Position numbers and translations under genes: made by a program. Below are positions 59,808 to 64,000 of a stretch of 64,000 bases of DNA, piece by piece (the stretch's first letter is position 1; every line of letters starts with the position of its first letter). Source of the DNA: Sipunculus nudus (Eukaryota; Annelida; Sipuncula; Golfingiida; Sipunculidae); the NCBI GenBank assembly GCA_026874595.1, contig CM049310.1, positions 34,785,558 to 34,849,557 on the forward strand, in the 5' to 3' direction. Below the pieces are notes generated by a model that saw only the letters and a program-made list of their open reading frames with translations, ran no database searches and was not told where the DNA came from.

Positions 59808-60500
59808 TTTTGCCAGTACATGTAAAATAACATTACATACAAATGTCAATTTTGCCAGTACAATAAAGACACCCACACTTTGATGGTGTCATAAATATAA
59901 AAGGTTACATGGGGCCACTCATTCAGTTAGAGGATTAGTATAAGCAAGTGTGAGTTTGTGCTTTTATAGTCACATCATAAAAGGGAGTACTGACTTAATT
60001 AGGTGGGTTGTATGTGTCACAGTTGGTGTTATGTGTCAGGGAAAATAACACTGTGAGTTATGTTGTAGAGGTATAATCATTTTATTGCATTTGAGAATAA
60101 ACAAACATATACATATAGACTATACATAACCATAGCCTGGTAGGCTTTATAGCTGGTAATGCACACCATAAACTTTGTAGACTATTTATGAAAATCAAGA
60201 GGTTATAAGTGTAAAATCATTTTTCACAAGGCTTTTCTCTAATCGCCAAGTCCTCTGAAGGTGGTACCACTATGACACAAACAAACTCAAACAATCCACC
60301 TAATTAAGTCACTTCTCCCTTTTATGATATGATCATAATAGCACAAACTCACACTGGCGCCATGTAAGCTTTTGAATGTATGACACAATCAAAGAAACAA
60401 TGGGTGTCCTAATTGTACCGGCAAGATAGACATTTGTATGTAATAGGCTATTTTACCTGTACCGTGAAAATAGCTTGCTGGGCTATTTTGCCTGTACCGG
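59808..60500. mobile_element. Foldback element with ~200-bp inverted arms
   Basis: The left arm (about 59808-60030) and right arm (about 60245-60500) are inverted copies. Shared, inverted, are 'attacatacaaatgtc', 'ttgccrgtacaat', 'agtgtgagtttgtgct' and 'gacttaattaggtgg'. The ~215-bp centre is non-coding. Superfamily and exact ends not determined. Confidence 0.75.
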
Positions 60501-62900
60501 CAGAATGGCCACTTTGTTATATTTATTGATTCATATAAAGTTAAAGTTAGAAAAAAAAATTCTGAAACTCTGGGCATCCAAAGGAGTCATGACTAATAGG
60601 TCAATTGTTTTTATATAATTTGCTGATCCAGAGACAAATAAGCATACTTATTGCACTTTCTTACCTAAAGCTAAGTGGTCATAAAATACCTCTTAATCTT
60701 TTTCGTTGGGTGGAAAGTGTATCCTTAGTGCTGTGTCTTAGGAAATCTTGTCATTATTACTCAACAGATGCACCCTTCCCCAGTAACATTTATGACTTCA
60801 TTAATTAGAGAGTTAAATACTTTTAAGTACTTGATGACATCTTGAAGTGAAGATTTATGTTTATTTCACTGAGATCTGCAAAGGCGTATTAATTGTAACA
60901 AGTGAATTTACATGCATTTTACGAGGTTATAAAAACATCCACTTTTATGCTTTTAGATACCTTGCTTACTGCCTAACATATGGACACTTGCCAAACATAT
61001 AATGCACACTTATCAGGGGCAGATCCAGGATTTAGGAAAAGGAGGGGCCCAACCAAGGAACAACAATGACAAAACCTGATAAAATGTCACCAGGTCCCGA
61101 AATGGGTGCAAAATCTTTTTTCTGAAACCCTTCAAAATAGGTTGCTGCACCTGAAAAAGGGGGGCTCCAGACTCCCTGGACCTGTCCCCCCACCAAATCG
61201 GCTTAAGTTTATCCAGGGAAAACTATATACACATTTCAAGCAGGAAAACCATGTCAAATGCCTGCGTTAGGTCAAAGTCATATACTAGATATATTCGGAG
61301 TAAACCCCACTTGTCGCTGGCTCAACTTTAAAGTTGTTAGACCGCGACTCTCAAAGTTTCTTAACCTTCTCTGTTTATAGCTTTAACTTTCACATAATGT
61401 GATGTTATCATATCTCTGTGGTTCAATTTAAATTAAACTTGTCCTTAGACATAGATATGCTTACAGAGATTTGTCTATTTCAGGTTAGTAAACAAAACTT
61501 GGAGGTCAGTGTAACAACAGGGAAATATATATCACAGAGAACTAATCAGTCATAAATGTGCATTATTGAAACTGAATGGTTCATGGTTAGTTTCCAAGTC
61601 ACAGAGAGTTGTGCGATTTACCACTGGGATCATAAGTACTGGATAATAGTATTTTTTAATATACAATAATTATTTTGAATTATTTTTATCAATACAAATA
61701 TTGTCAATTTTTCTTTTTGGAATTTCACTACTGTTTATTTCATTTTGTTTATGATGAATTCTTTTATACATGGAGAACACACACCTAAAAAAATGTACCC
61801 ATGGTATTACATGCTGAAGGGAATTGAGTCACACTGTTGGGATGGTGTGTAAATTGTAAGTCTAATCACTCAGATGGATATATACCTTTAGAGTAACCGA
61901 ATTTCTTGTCATAAGGGGATTTTGGTTTAATTGTATTAATACCGTATTTGACGTAATAAGCGCCCCGGGCGCTCTCAAAATTAAATTTTTCCACTTCCAA
62001 AGTGCATTACAATCCTCCAATTTAACACTGCGGCTTGTGTACACCTGTTTGACACCACAGCACATTCAGGACAATTCAGAAAAAAGAAAAAAACAATGAT
62101 CATATAACAATGGTTGTGTAATCCAAGTGATACCGATTTGCTGACGATTTTATTTTGTGTTGCATGAGAGAATTGTCTGAATGACTACAGTTCGAGATTT
62201 CCTTTGCAGGTGAAGAGGAAAAATAAGGATGGTAATAAATGAACGCTTTTATAAAAGTCAATGCCTAATAAGGTAGCAGAATATAAAAAAAAACATGTTC
62301 ATATAAAAATATGTAAAACAGTCTTTATTTGAATGATGTAAAAAAATAATACGGGACATCGGTACCCCGATTATGTCAGTCACCTTGCGCAAATACCTAT
62401 GACAGCTGAGCCGATTAATGACATGGAATGGCATCGACAATAATTGTCTTTATTGTCTTTCATTGTGCTTGATATTACATGCAAAAGTTTAAAAAAAAAC
62501 TGAAATGCTGTCCCTCAGACTCCAGCGTATTATATTTACTTCAGTGCGTATACGAACCAAATCCGGGGTTTTGTTTTAAAATTGTCAGGAAATTTGTCAT
62601 ATTTATATCCCGCGGAAACGCGGTCCCTTTCTTGAACTTTGTTGACCCGTTATAATACATTCATTTCTCGACGTAGTCCAATAATACAAACTTGATAAAC
62701 ATTGTCACTTGAGGAAAGGCCGCTTCATATTTATATTATAATGCGCTACTGGTTGTCTTGTAATTGAAGTGCCATGAGCGAGTCTCCGTGTATGTCAGTG
62801 TGCAAGCCAGCTGACAGCGTCCGCATTCACGGGACTCGTGAACATTTTACGCAGTAAATACGGCACCATATGAAAAAATCATTCTTGTTTTAACATGCAT
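60501..62900. other. Intergenic with one CAGGGGCAGATCCAGG repeat; no gene recognised
   Basis: At 61014 CAGGGGCAGATCCAGG opens a ~190-bp decayed copy related, in inverse orientation, to 6218-6420. The rest shows nothing. Confidence 0.45.
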
Positions 62901-63031
62901 ATTACGTGCTACTGGATGGCACTTGGTTAGGCAAGTTCCCAGCATCCCTTGCGCGAGCGCTGTATACACACAGATTAACCCAGGGCACTGGGATCTTGAG
63001 TACATGGGTAAGCCCTGCACGTAGCCGCCGA

Positions 63032-63070
63032 CGGCGACGCAACAGGTTTCAGGTCTCTGTTGCGTCGCCG
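63032..63070. repeat. Perfect 14-bp-stem GC-rich hairpin
   Basis: CGGCGACGCAACAG and CTGTTGCGTCGCCG enclose an 11-base loop. It lies next to the 15-bp repeats at 63111-63185. Confidence 0.8.
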
Positions 63071-63110
63071 GCCCACCATAGGGCTAACTGGGGATATAAC
63101 GGTTCAGGCC

Positions 63111-63185
63111 CGGCTATCCGCTTCCCAGTTATCCGCTTCCCAAATATCTGCTCACCAAATATCCGCGTGCCCAGATATCCGTGTC
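63111..63185 (+). repeat. 15-bp short tandem repeat ('tatccgcttcccaaa')
   Basis: Four to five imperfect 15-16-bp units, each starting tatccgc or tatctgc. Translated they give an RFPxIRFP-like series within a 123-codon frame (62906-63277) that I cannot support as a gene. Confidence 0.7.
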
Positions 63186-63867
63186 GGTCGAAAACGGTCG
63201 AAAATGTACCTGCACGCTTCATATATGCAACGATCTTGGATAAAGATGATGAAGGAAGATATCAAGGAACATTTTAATACAGGAGCTACCGGTTTTTTGA
63301 AGCATTTTTGACCAGATCCCGACATCGCTTTCGAGGCTGGTGTCCTGAATTGGGTCAACGGATTACCGCACGTGTGCGATCACTGAACCGCGACGCTCCA
63401 AGCGAACTTGTACGTGTGAGCCCATCCCGGCCTTAGTTAAAATTAGTGTTTTAAAATCATTGTTTTATTAAATTATTATTAATTTACACGTTTTTGTGTC
63501 AGCTTTATATACATTCTTGCAGGTTTTTTATTAAGTTACCTCGAGCGATTGTTTTTACATCATTCATGACACATATATGCTGACGGACGGACAAAAAATC
63601 TGATTTTAAATTTGTTGACATAAAGGTGATTAAAGGAGATAAGACATATTCCTTATCAATATTTTTTTACCTTAAAATGTTAGCTTGCATGTTTTCATCA
63701 CGTTAACCTGGGGAAACCCCGCTTCCTTGATATAATTAAGCAGATTCGTGCAGTCGAAAACCGCTCCGCCGCAAAAGGGTTCTCTTTAAGTGTAATACAA
63801 ACATTGATCATGTAACCTTGATTTAATCATTAAGGCAATCACACATGTAATTTTATAAATGAAGATT

Positions 63868-63913
63868 CTCTCTCTTTCTCATTCATTCATTCATTCATTC
63901 TTTCTTTCTCTCG
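63868..63913. repeat. Pyrimidine microsatellite (CTCT/ATTC/TTTC)n
   Basis: Mixed tetranucleotide run in an otherwise featureless end of the window. Confidence 0.8.
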
Positions 63914-64000
63914 TCATATACCTCGTTATCGGTCAAAATAAAGTAATTTAATGCGACAAGTCTGGGATTCATGAAAATTAAACTCATTTATTAATTAATA

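Noticed and set aside
62906-63277. 123-codon frame with RFPxIRFP repeats
   Set aside because: Driven by a 15-bp tandem repeat and a hairpin; no family recognised and no splice support.

Overview
This is an intron-rich, repeat-dense eukaryotic nuclear window. There are no operons or ribosome binding sites. Protein-coding signal sits in short exons with GT-AG borders, and most of the rest is decayed mobile DNA. The mix of elements (a tRNA-headed SINE carrying the 'CTCCGGGTACTCCGG' block, many TIR elements, and units carrying the palindrome GGTGGCGCCACC) suggests a marine invertebrate, most likely a mollusc or another lophotrochozoan. That assignment is inference.

Two protein genes are supported. 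(1) On the minus strand at 1-508 is one exon of an aromatic amino acid ammonia-lyase / aminomutase (MIO enzyme family). It continues off the left edge. It carries YGVHTGFGGSADVR, a form closer to fungal-type phenylalanine ammonia-lyase than to histidine ammonia-lyase. (2) On the plus strand, 18014-36390, is a complete FOXRED2-like FAD/NAD(P)-dependent oxidoreductase. I assembled it from eight coding exons whose phases all agree (1947 nt, 648 residues). Its best-supported start is a 13-nt coding exon behind a TATA box. That gives a protein with no signal peptide and no KDEL-like tail, unlike the vertebrate ER-lumen FOXRED2.

Layout: 1-0.5 kb, ammonia-lyase exon. 2.3-4.0 kb, hAT-like element with 8-bp flanking repeats. 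8.5-9.6 kb, two TTAA-flanked elements. 11.4-12.1 kb, long-TIR foldback element. 15.4-15.9 kb, repeat shared with 47.5-48.0 kb. 16.3-17.3 kb, SINE and a third TTAA element. 18.0-36.8 kb, the FOXRED2-like gene. Its introns hold a second hAT-like copy pair, a CTCGAGAT foldback, a pogo/Tigger-like element, an antisense dead CR1/Jockey-like LINE and several tandem arrays. 37-64 kb has no supported gene. It carries microsatellites, an 81-bp tandem array, tandem arrays with GGTGGCGCC-like cores, a TTAA-flanked 590-bp element with ~120-bp inverted ends, a 680-bp tandem duplication and a ~700-bp foldback.

I found no CRISPR array, rRNA, convincing functional tRNA gene or obvious multi-gene novel system. 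The strongest points for follow-up are the PAL-like enzyme in an apparent animal genome, the apparently cytosolic FOXRED2-like protein, and the families of non-autonomous elements, several of which have precise ends and target duplications.
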